A stretch of DNA of 13,792 nt from Bacteroidota bacterium. GTDB lineage: Bacteria; Bacteroidota; Bacteroidia; Sphingobacteriales; Sphingobacteriaceae. The notes under the pieces were generated by a model. That model did not search any database and was not told the DNA's origin. It was given only the letters and a program-made list of their open reading frames with translations. Shown one piece after another: positions 6,834 through 13,296 of this stretch (within the stretch, counting starts at the first letter, position 1; each line of letters starts with the position of its first letter). The DNA is taken from the NCBI GenBank assembly GCA_025355225.1, contig JANYAB010000735.1:1-13792 (forward strand), written 5' to 3'. Position numbers and translations under genes: made by a program.

Positions 6834-6853
6834 TTTTATAAAACGAACGTTTT
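6834..6853 (-). terminator. Weak candidate terminator downstream of lat
   Basis: Nested inverted repeats lie 23-40 bp past the lat stop: AAAACG-AA-CGTTTT (6840-6853) and TTTTATAAAA (6834-6843). The stem is AT-rich and only 6 bp, so termination here is plausible but not convincing. The rest of the 212-bp AT-rich gap (6665-6876) shows only the promoter of the neighbouring gene. Confidence 0.25.
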
Positions 6854-6876
6854 GTAGCAAAATTATTACACTAATA

Positions 6877-8214
6877 TTATAATATGCTCAATATTTTTTC
6901 GAGAACCGAAAGCCCTTCGTCAATGTGGGTTTTATCCATAATAAGAGCAGGTCTGAAACGTATGCTTTGATTGCCGCAGCCCAGGAACATTACGTTCCTG
7001 TTCATCCCTTCTTTGATAAACTTATCCAGCGTAATTTTATGCGGAAAATCAAATGCAGTTAGCAAGCCTTTTCCTCTTACATTACTAATAATAGTATTTC
7101 TCCTGGCAATTTTCAGCAATTCATTTTGCAGGTATTCGCCTACATTTGCTGCGTTTTCGCACAGATTGTCTTCGGCTATGATTTCCATAATTTTGGAAGA
7201 ACGCACCATATCGACCAGGCTGCCCCCCCAGGTTGAATTAATTCGGGAGGATACTCTAAATACGTTGTTTTCTACTTCATCAACTTTTTTGCCTGCAAGT
7301 ATACCGCACACCTGCATTTTTTTACCGAAAGCCATAATATCGGGGCGCGCTTTTTCGCCAAAGTGTTCGTGGCACCAGAATTTGCCGGTAAGGCCAACAC
7401 CGGTTTGCACTTCATCGTAGATTAGCATCGCTTCATTCTCGTCAGCCAGTTGTTTCAGCTGCTCCAAAAATTCCTTCCGAACGTGATTGTCACCGCCTTC
7501 GGATTGTATCGGTTCAATAATGATGGCGCAAATATCATCTTTGTTAACTTCAAAAGCTTTTTTGATCTGTGCTATGGATAAAGCCTCCCGTTCCAACAGG
7601 TCTTCGTGATTACTATCCGAATAAGGAAAGTTGATCTGCGGAAAAGAAACCCTTGGCCAGTCGAATTTGGCATACCATTTAGTTTTGACAGCCAAAGTAT
7701 TGGTCAGGCTTAGGGTATAACCGCTCCGGCCATGAAAAGCGTGCTCGAAATGCAGTACTTTAAACCCTCTTTCCCTCGTATATCCTTTAGCAAAGTTTTT
7801 TTGAACCTTCCAGTCCATTGACACCTTTATCGCATTCTCAATTGCAAGAGAACCCCCTGCTATAAAAAACGCATGAGGCAGGTAGTCAGGGATGCCAACC
7901 CTGTCGAAAGTCTCAACAAATTGGGCGTATTGCTCGGTGTATATATCCGAGTTCGACGGATTGGTAAGCGCGGCCAGCATCAGGTTTTTTTTAAACACCT
8001 CGTCATCGATCATTTTTGGATGATTATAACCTAATGGTACCGAAGCGAAGCAAGTAAAAAAGTCGAGGTAAGTACGTTTATATTTAGCATCGTAAATATA
8101 AACGCCTTTACTTTTTTCCATGTCAAAAGTAAGGTCAAAGCCGTCAGCAAGAATATGCTTATTTAATGACGACTGGACATTTTCGGGGGATACAAGTAAG
8201 TTATACATACACAA
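6877..8214 (-). CDS. lat: L-lysine 6-aminotransferase (class III PLP)
   Basis: A 445-residue class III aminotransferase that transfers the epsilon-amino group of lysine to 2-oxoglutarate, giving aminoadipate semialdehyde (piperideine-6-carboxylate). The subfamily is recognised from FFIAGGSLAIENAIKV (117-131), FEHAFHGRSGYTLSLTN (156-172), IIEPIQSEGGD with Glu239 (232-242), DEVQTGVGLTG with Asp267 (267-277) and the PLP-lysine segment AFGKKMQVCG (295-304, Lys298/299). The EPIQSEGGD and FGKKMQVCG runs match Mycobacterium Rv3290c-type LAT rather than ornithine or GABA transaminases. The start may be Met1 or Met3; both fit a short leader behind the TAGATTTG box. No Lrp/AsnC regulator, a common neighbour of lat elsewhere, is in the window. 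It is divergent from the EEP gene. Confidence 0.93.
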   Translation of the reverse strand: MCMYNLLVSPENVQSSLNKHILADGFDLTFDMEKSKGVYIYDAKYKRTYLDFFTCFASVPLGYNHPKMIDDEVFKKNLMLAALTNPSNSDIYTEQYAQFVETFDRVGIPDYLPHAFFIAGGSLAIENAIKVSMDWKVQKNFAKGYTRERGFKVLHFEHAFHGRSGYTLSLTNTLAVKTKWYAKFDWPRVSFPQINFPYSDSNHEDLLEREALSIAQIKKAFEVNKDDICAIIIEPIQSEGGDNHVRKEFLEQLKQLADENEAMLIYDEVQTGVGLTGKFWCHEHFGEKARPDIMAFGKKMQVCGILAGKKVDEVENNVFRVSSRINSTWGGSLVDMVRSSKIMEIIAEDNLCENAANVGEYLQNELLKIARRNTIISNVRGKGLLTAFDFPHKITLDKFIKEGMNRNVMFLGCGNQSIRFRPALIMDKTHIDEGLSVLEKILSIL

Positions 8215-8225
8215 TTGGGTTTATA

Positions 8226-8233
8226 CAAATCTA
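8226..8233 (-). promoter_or_regulatory. -7 promoter box for lat
   Basis: The minus strand reads TAGATTTG, an exact TAnnTTTG match, ending 11 nt before the ATG at 8214. The predicted leader is about 8 nt to Met1 or 14 nt to Met3. The expected -33 zone is only T-rich. Confidence 0.45.
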
Positions 8234-8235
8234 AT

Positions 8236-8270
8236 AAAAAGTGCTCAAAAATAAAAATTAGGCACTTTTT
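8236..8270. promoter_or_regulatory. Inverted repeat upstream of lat promoter, candidate operator
   Basis: AAAAAGTGC (8236-8244) and GCACTTTTT (8262-8270) form a perfect 9-bp inverted repeat around a 17-nt AT-rich spacer, directly upstream of the lat -7 box. The position suits a dimeric activator or repressor. A hairpin is also possible, though the 17-nt loop makes that less likely. The rest of the 271-bp divergent gap holds a direct repeat GTTTAAA at 8293-8299 and 8302-8308, TTAGT-TTTTGA-ACTAA just after it, and the repeat element at 8358-8385. No gene is seen. Confidence 0.35.
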
Positions 8271-8357
8271 GAACCGATTGTAAAAAAAGTATGTTTAAAT
8301 TGTTTAAAGTTAGTTTTTGAACTAAACTTAGGATTGGTATATCGGGGATGATGTTTG

Positions 8358-8385
8358 GATGTGCAAATTTCAGGTGTGCGGATGT
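8358..8385 (+). repeat. Left arm of imperfect inverted repeat around the EEP gene
   Basis: This 28-bp element starts GATGTGCAAATTTCAGG and continues with TGTGCGGATGT. Its inverted counterpart is at 9203-9229, differing by one missing base and two substitutions. Internally it repeats GATGTGCA/GGTGTGCG-like words. It lies about 100 bp before the EEP coding region. Confidence 0.55.
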
Positions 8386-8485
8386 GCAGATTTCGGATTG
8401 GTTGATATATTAATCCTCGATTTATCTGCATACATTAGCTTAAGATGCCATTCTTCAAACGAAAATTATAACCTGGAATTGTAAC

Positions 8486-9175
8486 ATGGCTTTTCGGAAG
8501 AAAGCTGACCTTATCCTGGCTTATAAGCCAGATATTTTAGTTGTTCCAGAATGTGAGTGTCCGGATAAGTTAATATTTGATACTAAAACACCAAGGCCAA
8601 CAGATATCTTATGGTTTGGTACGAATCAACATAAGGGGCTTGCGATATTTTCGTACAATGATTTGAGATTGGAAGTTCTTGAAGATCATGATCAGGATTT
8701 AAAAATGATTATTCCAATATCGGTAACGGGTGGACGCTTCGACTTCAATCTGTTTGCAATTTGGGCAAATAACCCCAAAGACCCGGATGGACAATATATT
8801 GAGCAGGTTTGGAAAGCTATTCACCATTACGATAATTTATTGTTGTCTAAACCGGCCATTCTTATCGGAGACTTTAATAGTAATACTATTTGGGACAGAA
8901 AACGCCGGGAAAGTAACCATTCAAACGTTGTGAAATATTTAGAAGATAGGGGGATTTATAGTTCTTATCATCTACACCACAAACAAATACAGGGTAAGGA
9001 ACAACATCCAACCCTTTATTTGTACCGCCACAGAGACAAACCATATCATTTGGATTACTGTTTTGTGTCTTCAGCTATAGCAGAAAGAATACAATCTGTA
9101 GAGATTGGCGAATATGATTTTTGGAGTCAGTACAGTGATCATGTTCCGGTGATGGTAACGCTAGGCACAATATAG
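8486..9175 (+). CDS. Endonuclease/exonuclease/phosphatase family protein, anomalous start
   Basis: An EEP-fold (exonuclease III/DNase I-like) metal-dependent phosphodiesterase; the substrate is unknown. From the ATG at 8486 (229 residues) the catalytic motifs are PECE (Glu22), GDFNS (Asp129, Asn131), HLD (188-190) and SDH (Asp218, His219). The frame stays open upstream to a stop at 8441-8443 and encodes KIITWNCN immediately before Met1. That is the first beta strand of the fold with its metal-binding Asn, so the true product should begin earlier. No ATG, GTG or TTG exists there; the codon where a start would be expected (8459-8461) is ACG. The 229-residue form would lack a catalytic residue. 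The gene is either start-lost, or begins at ACG or ATT, or contains a sequence error. It has no signal peptide and no clear promoter. Confidence 0.78.
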   Translation: MAFRKKADLILAYKPDILVVPECECPDKLIFDTKTPRPTDILWFGTNQHKGLAIFSYNDLRLEVLEDHDQDLKMIIPISVTGGRFDFNLFAIWANNPKDPDGQYIEQVWKAIHHYDNLLLSKPAILIGDFNSNTIWDRKRRESNHSNVVKYLEDRGIYSSYHLHHKQIQGKEQHPTLYLYRHRDKPYHLDYCFVSSAIAERIQSVEIGEYDFWSQYSDHVPVMVTLGTI

Positions 9176-9202
9176 ATGTTTAAGCGGCAACTACGTATTG
9201 TA

Positions 9203-9229
9203 ACATCTGCACATCTGAAATTTCACATC
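9203..9229 (-). repeat. Right arm of imperfect inverted repeat around the EEP gene
   Basis: Read on the minus strand, this begins GATGTGAAATTTCAGATGTG and ends CAGATGT, nearly identical to 8358-8385. It touches the stop codon of the convergent desulfhydrase gene (9229-9231). An additional 7-bp pair AGATGTT (9174-9180) / AACATCT (9202-9208) could form a weak hairpin after the EEP stop. Confidence 0.55.
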
Positions 9230-10116
9230 TAAAATTTATCCTTCATTCCTAATATACCCAGGACCCCCCCGCTGTGAACAGCCAGTATGCGACTTCCGGG
9301 GCTGAAATATCCCTTGCTGACAAGGTCATATAAAGCATACAGCATCTTGCCGGTATAAACGGGCTCTATTAATATTCCTGTTGCGGCTGCAAAATGTTTA
9401 ACAAAAGCTATTAACTCGTCTGTAGCCTTACCGTAACCCCCAAAATGGTAATCCGTATGTAACTGGTAATCCGCTGCTGTAGTCAAATAGTTATCGATAT
9501 CATTTCTCAAAAATTCGCCATTTTTGAGCACGGGCACCCCATGAAATTTGGTGTCGGGATGGCGCTCGGTAATGCCATTGATAATGCCCGCTGCTGTCGT
9601 TCCGGTACCACAGGCACAAAATATATGGTCGTAGGTTTCGGTCAATTCGTTAACCATTTCGCTGCACCCTTTAGCTGCCAGGGTTGATGCCCCACCTTCA
9701 TCAATAAAAAATGCCTTATTGTCGTCAGCAAAGTATTGATTAAATAATACAGGCCTGTAGCGATAGCTTTCCCGATCTGTAAATAATAAATTCATGCCGT
9801 GTAAGCGGCATAGGAATAAGGTGTCGTTATTTACTTCTTCACCCCGCACAAATCCTGTCGACCTGAAACCAAATTTTGCTGCCGCCGCTGCTGTTGCCAA
9901 CAAGTGGTTGGAGTAAGCGCCTCCGAATGTGACCAGGTGTGTTTTATCTTCAGCTTGTGCCTGTTTTAACAGGTATTTTAGTTTACGCCACTTGTTACCC
10001 GATATAATGGGGTGGATCAGGTCATCGCGCTTAATAAAAACTTTTAAGCCCTGTTCATCAAATAATTTGTTTTGAATTTGATGAACAGGGCTAAAAATCT
10101 CGAAATCTATATTCAT
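9229..10116 (-). CDS. D-cysteine desulfhydrase / ACC deaminase family PLP enzyme
   Basis: A 295-residue fold-type II PLP enzyme. SGNKWRKLKY at 39-48 carries the PLP-binding Lys42, matching the GGNKTRKLE segment of D-cysteine desulfhydrase. FGGAYSNH (64-71) and CGTGTTAAG in the middle bind cofactor phosphate, and HSGGVLG lies at the C-terminus. The family includes D-cysteine desulfhydrase (pyruvate, H2S and ammonia from D-cysteine) and ACC deaminase. Cyclopropane-ring activity cannot be told from sequence alone; the shorter length than both prototypes (about 325-340) favours a Bacteroidota subgroup of uncertain substrate. It starts 9 nt after the DUF6588 gene, so the two are probably cotranscribed. 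A perfect 17-bp inverted repeat occupies codons 9-23. Confidence 0.9.
   Translation of the reverse strand: MNIDFEIFSPVHQIQNKLFDEQGLKVFIKRDDLIHPIISGNKWRKLKYLLKQAQAEDKTHLVTFGGAYSNHLLATAAAAAKFGFRSTGFVRGEEVNNDTLFLCRLHGMNLLFTDRESYRYRPVLFNQYFADDNKAFFIDEGGASTLAAKGCSEMVNELTETYDHIFCACGTGTTAAGIINGITERHPDTKFHGVPVLKNGEFLRNDIDNYLTTAADYQLHTDYHFGGYGKATDELIAFVKHFAAATGILIEPVYTGKMLYALYDLVSKGYFSPGSRILAVHSGGVLGILGMKDKF
10047..10092 (-). repeat. Perfect 17-bp inverted repeat inside the desulfhydrase coding start
   Basis: AGCCCTGTTCATCAAAT (10047-10063) is exactly complementary to 10076-10092, with a 12-nt loop. In the mRNA it forms a long uninterrupted stem 24 nt after the start codon, spanning codons 9-23 (SPVHQ to EQG). 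It could attenuate or pause expression, act as an RNA-processing site, or be a protein-binding operator. No T-run follows. Confidence 0.8.
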
Positions 10117-10125
10117 TCAGCAAAT

Positions 10126-11202
10126 TTAGAAACCTAATCCGATACCACCATTAACAGATTGGTATTGGGCGGCGCTATATGAAGCATAAATGCGGAAAAA
10201 TGCCAAATTTAATTGGAACCCGACATCAGCACGAAAACCATTTACGCTGGTTTCATTTATATTAATGGGGTTTGAATAAGTTGTATAAGTGGGAGTAACT
10301 AAAGTACCGCCTGATGTCACCGGGTAATTTCCAAGTGCACCTATACTGGTTTGCGTGGTGTTATAACCTACCGCTAAAAATGGAGTAAAGAATAATAGTT
10401 TTTTTGATATGATCGCTTGCGCCATGAAGCTGTTAAAAGTGCCTGTAATACGCTGATTGGTAAAGTCGGTGCTTTGTTGCCCATCTTTAGGTTGTGCTCC
10501 ATTGTCGGGATTTACCGTTAACGGTATAGTAAGATTTAGATGGCTATACCCAAAGGCAATTGCAAGATCAAAAGGTATAAGTTTTTTGGCCGTTTTGCCT
10601 GCAAAGTCCTGTATAATATCGTGCTTTAAACCAAAGCCAATCATAGAGACAGATCCGGCATTACTGCCTACATTAACCGAAGGCACATAACGGACAGTTA
10701 AGTCTGTGTTTTTTACCAGGCCAACGGTAAGCTGTACCTGCGGAGCCGGTATGAGTGATATTACGCCCTTAGGTGTGTTAAACTGGCCAACTTTATTTCC
10801 ATTATCATCATAAATATTTAAAAGGGGGCCGACATTGTTTTTATCTCCGGCAAACGTCGGTGCGATAGTTTGGCTGGGATCTGCCGGCTTGACGTGATTT
10901 GATAATCCGATTTGGGTTACATCAAAGGTTTTATCGGATGTTGGAACTTGTGCCACGTTAGCAGTAATTCGTAAATCGAAATGAAGCAGTTTTTTTGTTT
11001 TAGCGGTATTGTTCCATCCGCTGTTCAGGCCGAGTCCAAAACCTTTAAATAATGGTTCTCCGTAAGCGCCAACCAATTTTGTTGCGTCACCAGGACCCGC
11101 TTTTAGCAAGCCTGAAAACCCGCTTTGGTCGGTTTGAGCCGTGGCTTTTAATGTTAGCGCAATTAAAATAATTGCAATCAATAGGGTATTAATTCTTTTC
11201 AT
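10126..11202 (-). CDS. DUF6588 family outer-membrane beta-barrel-like protein
   Basis: A 358-residue protein I place in DUF6588, a Bacteroidota family of unknown function. Residues 1-22 form a signal peptide (MKR, hydrophobic core, cleavage after ATA22). The mature chain alternates beta-strand-like segments with Gly/Asn-rich turns: LHFDLRITANV, VQLTVGLV, DLTVRYVPSVNVG, SVSMIGFGLKHDI, PFDLAIAFGYSHLNLTIPL, LLFFTPFLAVGYN, GFRADVGFQLNLAFFRIYASYS. It ends in GIGLGF with a C-terminal phenylalanine, typical of outer-membrane barrels recognised by BamA. It probably starts the two-gene unit with the desulfhydrase. A transport or structural role is possible; none is shown. Confidence 0.85.
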   Translation of the reverse strand: MKRINTLLIAIILIALTLKATAQTDQSGFSGLLKAGPGDATKLVGAYGEPLFKGFGLGLNSGWNNTAKTKKLLHFDLRITANVAQVPTSDKTFDVTQIGLSNHVKPADPSQTIAPTFAGDKNNVGPLLNIYDDNGNKVGQFNTPKGVISLIPAPQVQLTVGLVKNTDLTVRYVPSVNVGSNAGSVSMIGFGLKHDIIQDFAGKTAKKLIPFDLAIAFGYSHLNLTIPLTVNPDNGAQPKDGQQSTDFTNQRITGTFNSFMAQAIISKKLLFFTPFLAVGYNTTQTSIGALGNYPVTSGGTLVTPTYTTYSNPININETSVNGFRADVGFQLNLAFFRIYASYSAAQYQSVNGGIGLGF

Positions 11203-11253
11203 AATTATAATTTAACGAGCATTTAACAATAATCAATAGTTCAAAAAAACGAG

Positions 11254-11261
11254 TACTTTTG
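11254..11261 (+). promoter_or_regulatory. -7 promoter box almost touching the pseudouridine synthase start
   Basis: TACTTTTG is an exact TAnnTTTG match and ends only 5 nt before the ATG at 11267. With the usual spacing transcription would start near 11265, giving an essentially leaderless message. The 64-bp gap also has to hold the promoter of the divergent DUF6588 gene, for which I see no exact box. Confidence 0.45.
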
Positions 11262-11266
11262 CTGAA

Positions 11267-12295
11267 ATGACGATCGAAACCGAACTGTTAGAGCAAGAGG
11301 AGCAGGATTTATACGAACATTTACGGATAATTGTTGACAAGGGGCAATCGCTGTTACGTGTGGATAAATTTTTGATGCACCGGGTTGAAAATGCATCAAG
11401 AAATCGCATACAAACCGCTATTGAGCAAGGTAATGTTTTAATTAATGATAAAACGGTAAAAGCAAGTTATAAAGTAAAGCCGTTGGATGTGATCTCGGTA
11501 GTATTGCCGCACCCTCCCCGCGATACGGAGGTTTATCCGGAAAATTTGCTTTTAAATATTGTTTATGAAGATGATGATGTGTTGATAGTTAATAAAGAGG
11601 CTGGAATGGTGGTGCATCCGGGATACAATAATTATACCGGCACACTTGTAAATGGGTTGGTTTATCACTTTCAGCAATTGCCAACTTTGCCGGGTAATGA
11701 TGGCAGGCCCGGCCTGGTTCACCGTATTGATAAGGATACTTCGGGTTTACTGCTCATCAGCAAGAACGAACGCTCAATGACTTATCTTGCCCGCCAGTTT
11801 TTTGACCATACTATTACGCGCAAGTATTTAGCGTTGGTTTGGGGTGATATTGAGGTGGATGGAACAGTAAGCGGCTATATAGGCCGCAGCATTAATGACA
11901 GGCGCGTGATGTCGCTTTATGATGACCCGGAAAAAGGAAAATGGTCGGTAACGCATTACAAAGTGCTGGAACGCTTAAATTATGTCACACTAATTGAGTG
12001 CCAGCTGGAGACCGGACGTACACACCAGATCAGGGCGCATATGAAACATATTGGTCACCCCTTGTTCAGCGATGCTGCCTATGGGGGAGATCGTATATTA
12101 AAGGGGACTGTTTTTAATAAATACCGGCAATTTGTTGAGAATTGTTTTGAAGTAATGCCAAGGCAGGCGCTGCACGCGCAGACCTTAGGCTTTGTACACC
12201 CTACGCTAAAAAAATATATTTACTTTGAAGCGCCCTTGCCTGAAGACTTTGAAACAGTTTTACAGAAATGGCGCAAATATGGAACCCAGGCGTGA
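11267..12295 (+). CDS. RluA-family 23S rRNA pseudouridine synthase (RluD-like)
   Basis: A 342-residue pseudouridine synthase that isomerises uridines in RNA. An S4 RNA-binding domain spans about 30-80 (LRVDKFLMHRVENASRNRIQ onward). The catalytic domain follows from about 95, with HRIDKDTSG at 152-160 giving catalytic Asp155, then RKYLALVWG and the ETGRTHQIRAHM block with its conserved Arg, and HPLFSDAAYGG. S4 plus this motif set is typical of RluD, which modifies helix 69 of 23S rRNA, but Bacteroidota carry several paralogues, so the target site is left open. The N-terminal 25 residues are acidic and variable. The next in-frame Met (37) lies inside the S4 domain, so the start at 11267 stands. 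Confidence 0.95.
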   Translation: MTIETELLEQEEQDLYEHLRIIVDKGQSLLRVDKFLMHRVENASRNRIQTAIEQGNVLINDKTVKASYKVKPLDVISVVLPHPPRDTEVYPENLLLNIVYEDDDVLIVNKEAGMVVHPGYNNYTGTLVNGLVYHFQQLPTLPGNDGRPGLVHRIDKDTSGLLLISKNERSMTYLARQFFDHTITRKYLALVWGDIEVDGTVSGYIGRSINDRRVMSLYDDPEKGKWSVTHYKVLERLNYVTLIECQLETGRTHQIRAHMKHIGHPLFSDAAYGGDRILKGTVFNKYRQFVENCFEVMPRQALHAQTLGFVHPTLKKYIYFEAPLPEDFETVLQKWRKYGTQA

Positions 12296-12378
12296 TTTAG
12301 ATCCAGGCAGAAAGCAAAAGCCTAAAGCGACAAAAAGGCAAACAAAAAATCAGAATGTAACTTATATCTCAAATCTCA

Positions 12379-12396
12379 TCCCGATAGCTATCGGGA
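12379..12396. repeat. 18-bp perfect palindrome TCCCGATAGCTATCGGGA
   Basis: A perfect palindrome in the 121-bp gap between the pseudouridine synthase and the class IV aminotransferase, 20 nt before the latter's start. I recall the same CCCGATAGCTATCGGG core as a frequent intergenic word in sphingobacterial and flavobacterial genomes. It could fold as a tight hairpin or cruciform and act as a terminator, although no T-run follows. The rest of the gap is A-rich and holds a weak 42-codon frame that I do not accept as a gene. Confidence 0.7.
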
Positions 12397-12416
12397 CCCA
12401 AATCTAAAATCTACCA

Positions 12417-13253
12417 ATGATGCCTTTGTATATTAATTTTAATGGTGAAATACTGCAGGCAGATATAAAACTGCTTACGGTGGCTAACCGCGCATTCAGA
12501 TATGGTGATGGCTTGTTTGAGAGTATGCGGCTGATGAAGGGACAGCTTAAGTTTGCTGACCTGCACGCCGACCGCCTGCAGCGGGGAATGAAAGCCTTGA
12601 AAATTGACGGGTATTCGCAGATGGATACCTGGTTTTTAAAGGACAAGGTGGAGCAGCTTGCTGCCAGGAACAAAATTAAACACGGCCGCTTACGCCTGAC
12701 CGTTTACCGTGATGCCGAAGGTTTATACACACCTACACAAAATAAAATGGGTTATTGCCTGGAGTTGCAGCCACTGGATGAACCACGCTATTTTTTGAAT
12801 GACAAGGGGTTGATCATGGACATTTTTACCGAACTGCCAAAGCCTACCAACTACCTGTCGAACATTAAGACCTGCAACTCATTGATCTATGTAATGGCAG
12901 GGATATTTAAAACCCAGAACAAACTGGATGATGCTTTTTTGCTTAACCAAAATGGGTTTTTGTGCGAAGCCGCAAGCTCAAACATTTTTGTATGGTATCA
13001 AAGTCATTTATATACCCCGGCTTTAAGCGAAGGCTGCGTGGAAGGCGTGATGCGACAGGTTATAATAAAACTTGCAACTCAAAATAATATCCCCTTCACC
13101 GAAGCCCAGATAAATCCGGATATTTTATATGAAGCCGACGAGGTTTTTTTAACCAATGCCACCAAAGGTATACAATGGGTAATGGGTTATGGCGTAAAAC
13201 GTTATTTTAACAGGTTAAGCAAAGGGTTGATTGATGAGTTGAATAAGGTGTAA
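12417..13253 (+). CDS. Class IV PLP aminotransferase (BCAT / aminodeoxychorismate lyase-like)
   Basis: A 278-residue fold-type IV PLP enzyme. FRYGDGLFESMRL at 27-39 is the YGxGxFE entry motif, Lys151 in SNIKTCNS is the Schiff-base lysine, Glu184 in CEAASSNIF binds the pyridine nitrogen, and TNATKGIQWV at 246-255 binds cofactor phosphate. The length fits 4-amino-4-deoxychorismate lyase (PabC) or D-amino acid transaminase better than full-length IlvE (about 310-360), but the substrate is not determined. No folate gene is adjacent. Two consecutive ATGs (12417, 12420) are possible starts. It follows the pseudouridine synthase on the same strand after 121 bp containing a palindrome. Confidence 0.9.
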   Translation: MMPLYINFNGEILQADIKLLTVANRAFRYGDGLFESMRLMKGQLKFADLHADRLQRGMKALKIDGYSQMDTWFLKDKVEQLAARNKIKHGRLRLTVYRDAEGLYTPTQNKMGYCLELQPLDEPRYFLNDKGLIMDIFTELPKPTNYLSNIKTCNSLIYVMAGIFKTQNKLDDAFLLNQNGFLCEAASSNIFVWYQSHLYTPALSEGCVEGVMRQVIIKLATQNNIPFTEAQINPDILYEADEVFLTNATKGIQWVMGYGVKRYFNRLSKGLIDELNKV

Positions 13254-13270
13254 AGAAATAACTACTTTCG
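13239..13270 (+). promoter_or_regulatory. Candidate promoter of the final secreted-protein gene
   Basis: TTG at 13239-13241 is followed after 21 nt by TACTTTCG at 13263-13270, a one-mismatch -7 box, so both elements sit at the spacing known for Bacteroidota sigma-ABfr promoters. The -33 part lies inside the end of the aminotransferase gene. The predicted leader is about 23 nt. Confidence 0.45.
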
Positions 13271-13296
13271 GGTATAATTTAACAGCCCCTTATTAT

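Noticed and set aside
6874..6885. 12-bp palindrome ATATTATAATAT at the lat stop
   Set aside because: Pure A/T palindromes of this size are expected in such AT-rich sequence, and it would be a very weak hairpin.
6971..7420. A 149-codon open frame antisense to the lysine aminotransferase gene
   Set aside because: It lies wholly inside a well-supported gene on the other strand, lacks any family resemblance and mirrors codon bias of the real gene.
8445..8471. ATG at 8445 as the start of the EEP gene
   Set aside because: It is in a different frame and stops after 8 codons; the family N-terminus KIITWN is not in this frame.
12279..12407. A 42-codon frame (MEPRRDLDPGRKQ...) overlapping the end of the pseudouridine synthase gene
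   Set aside because: It starts inside the upstream gene with no ribosome-binding site, is low-complexity and basic, and ends in codons spelled by the palindrome; most likely chance.
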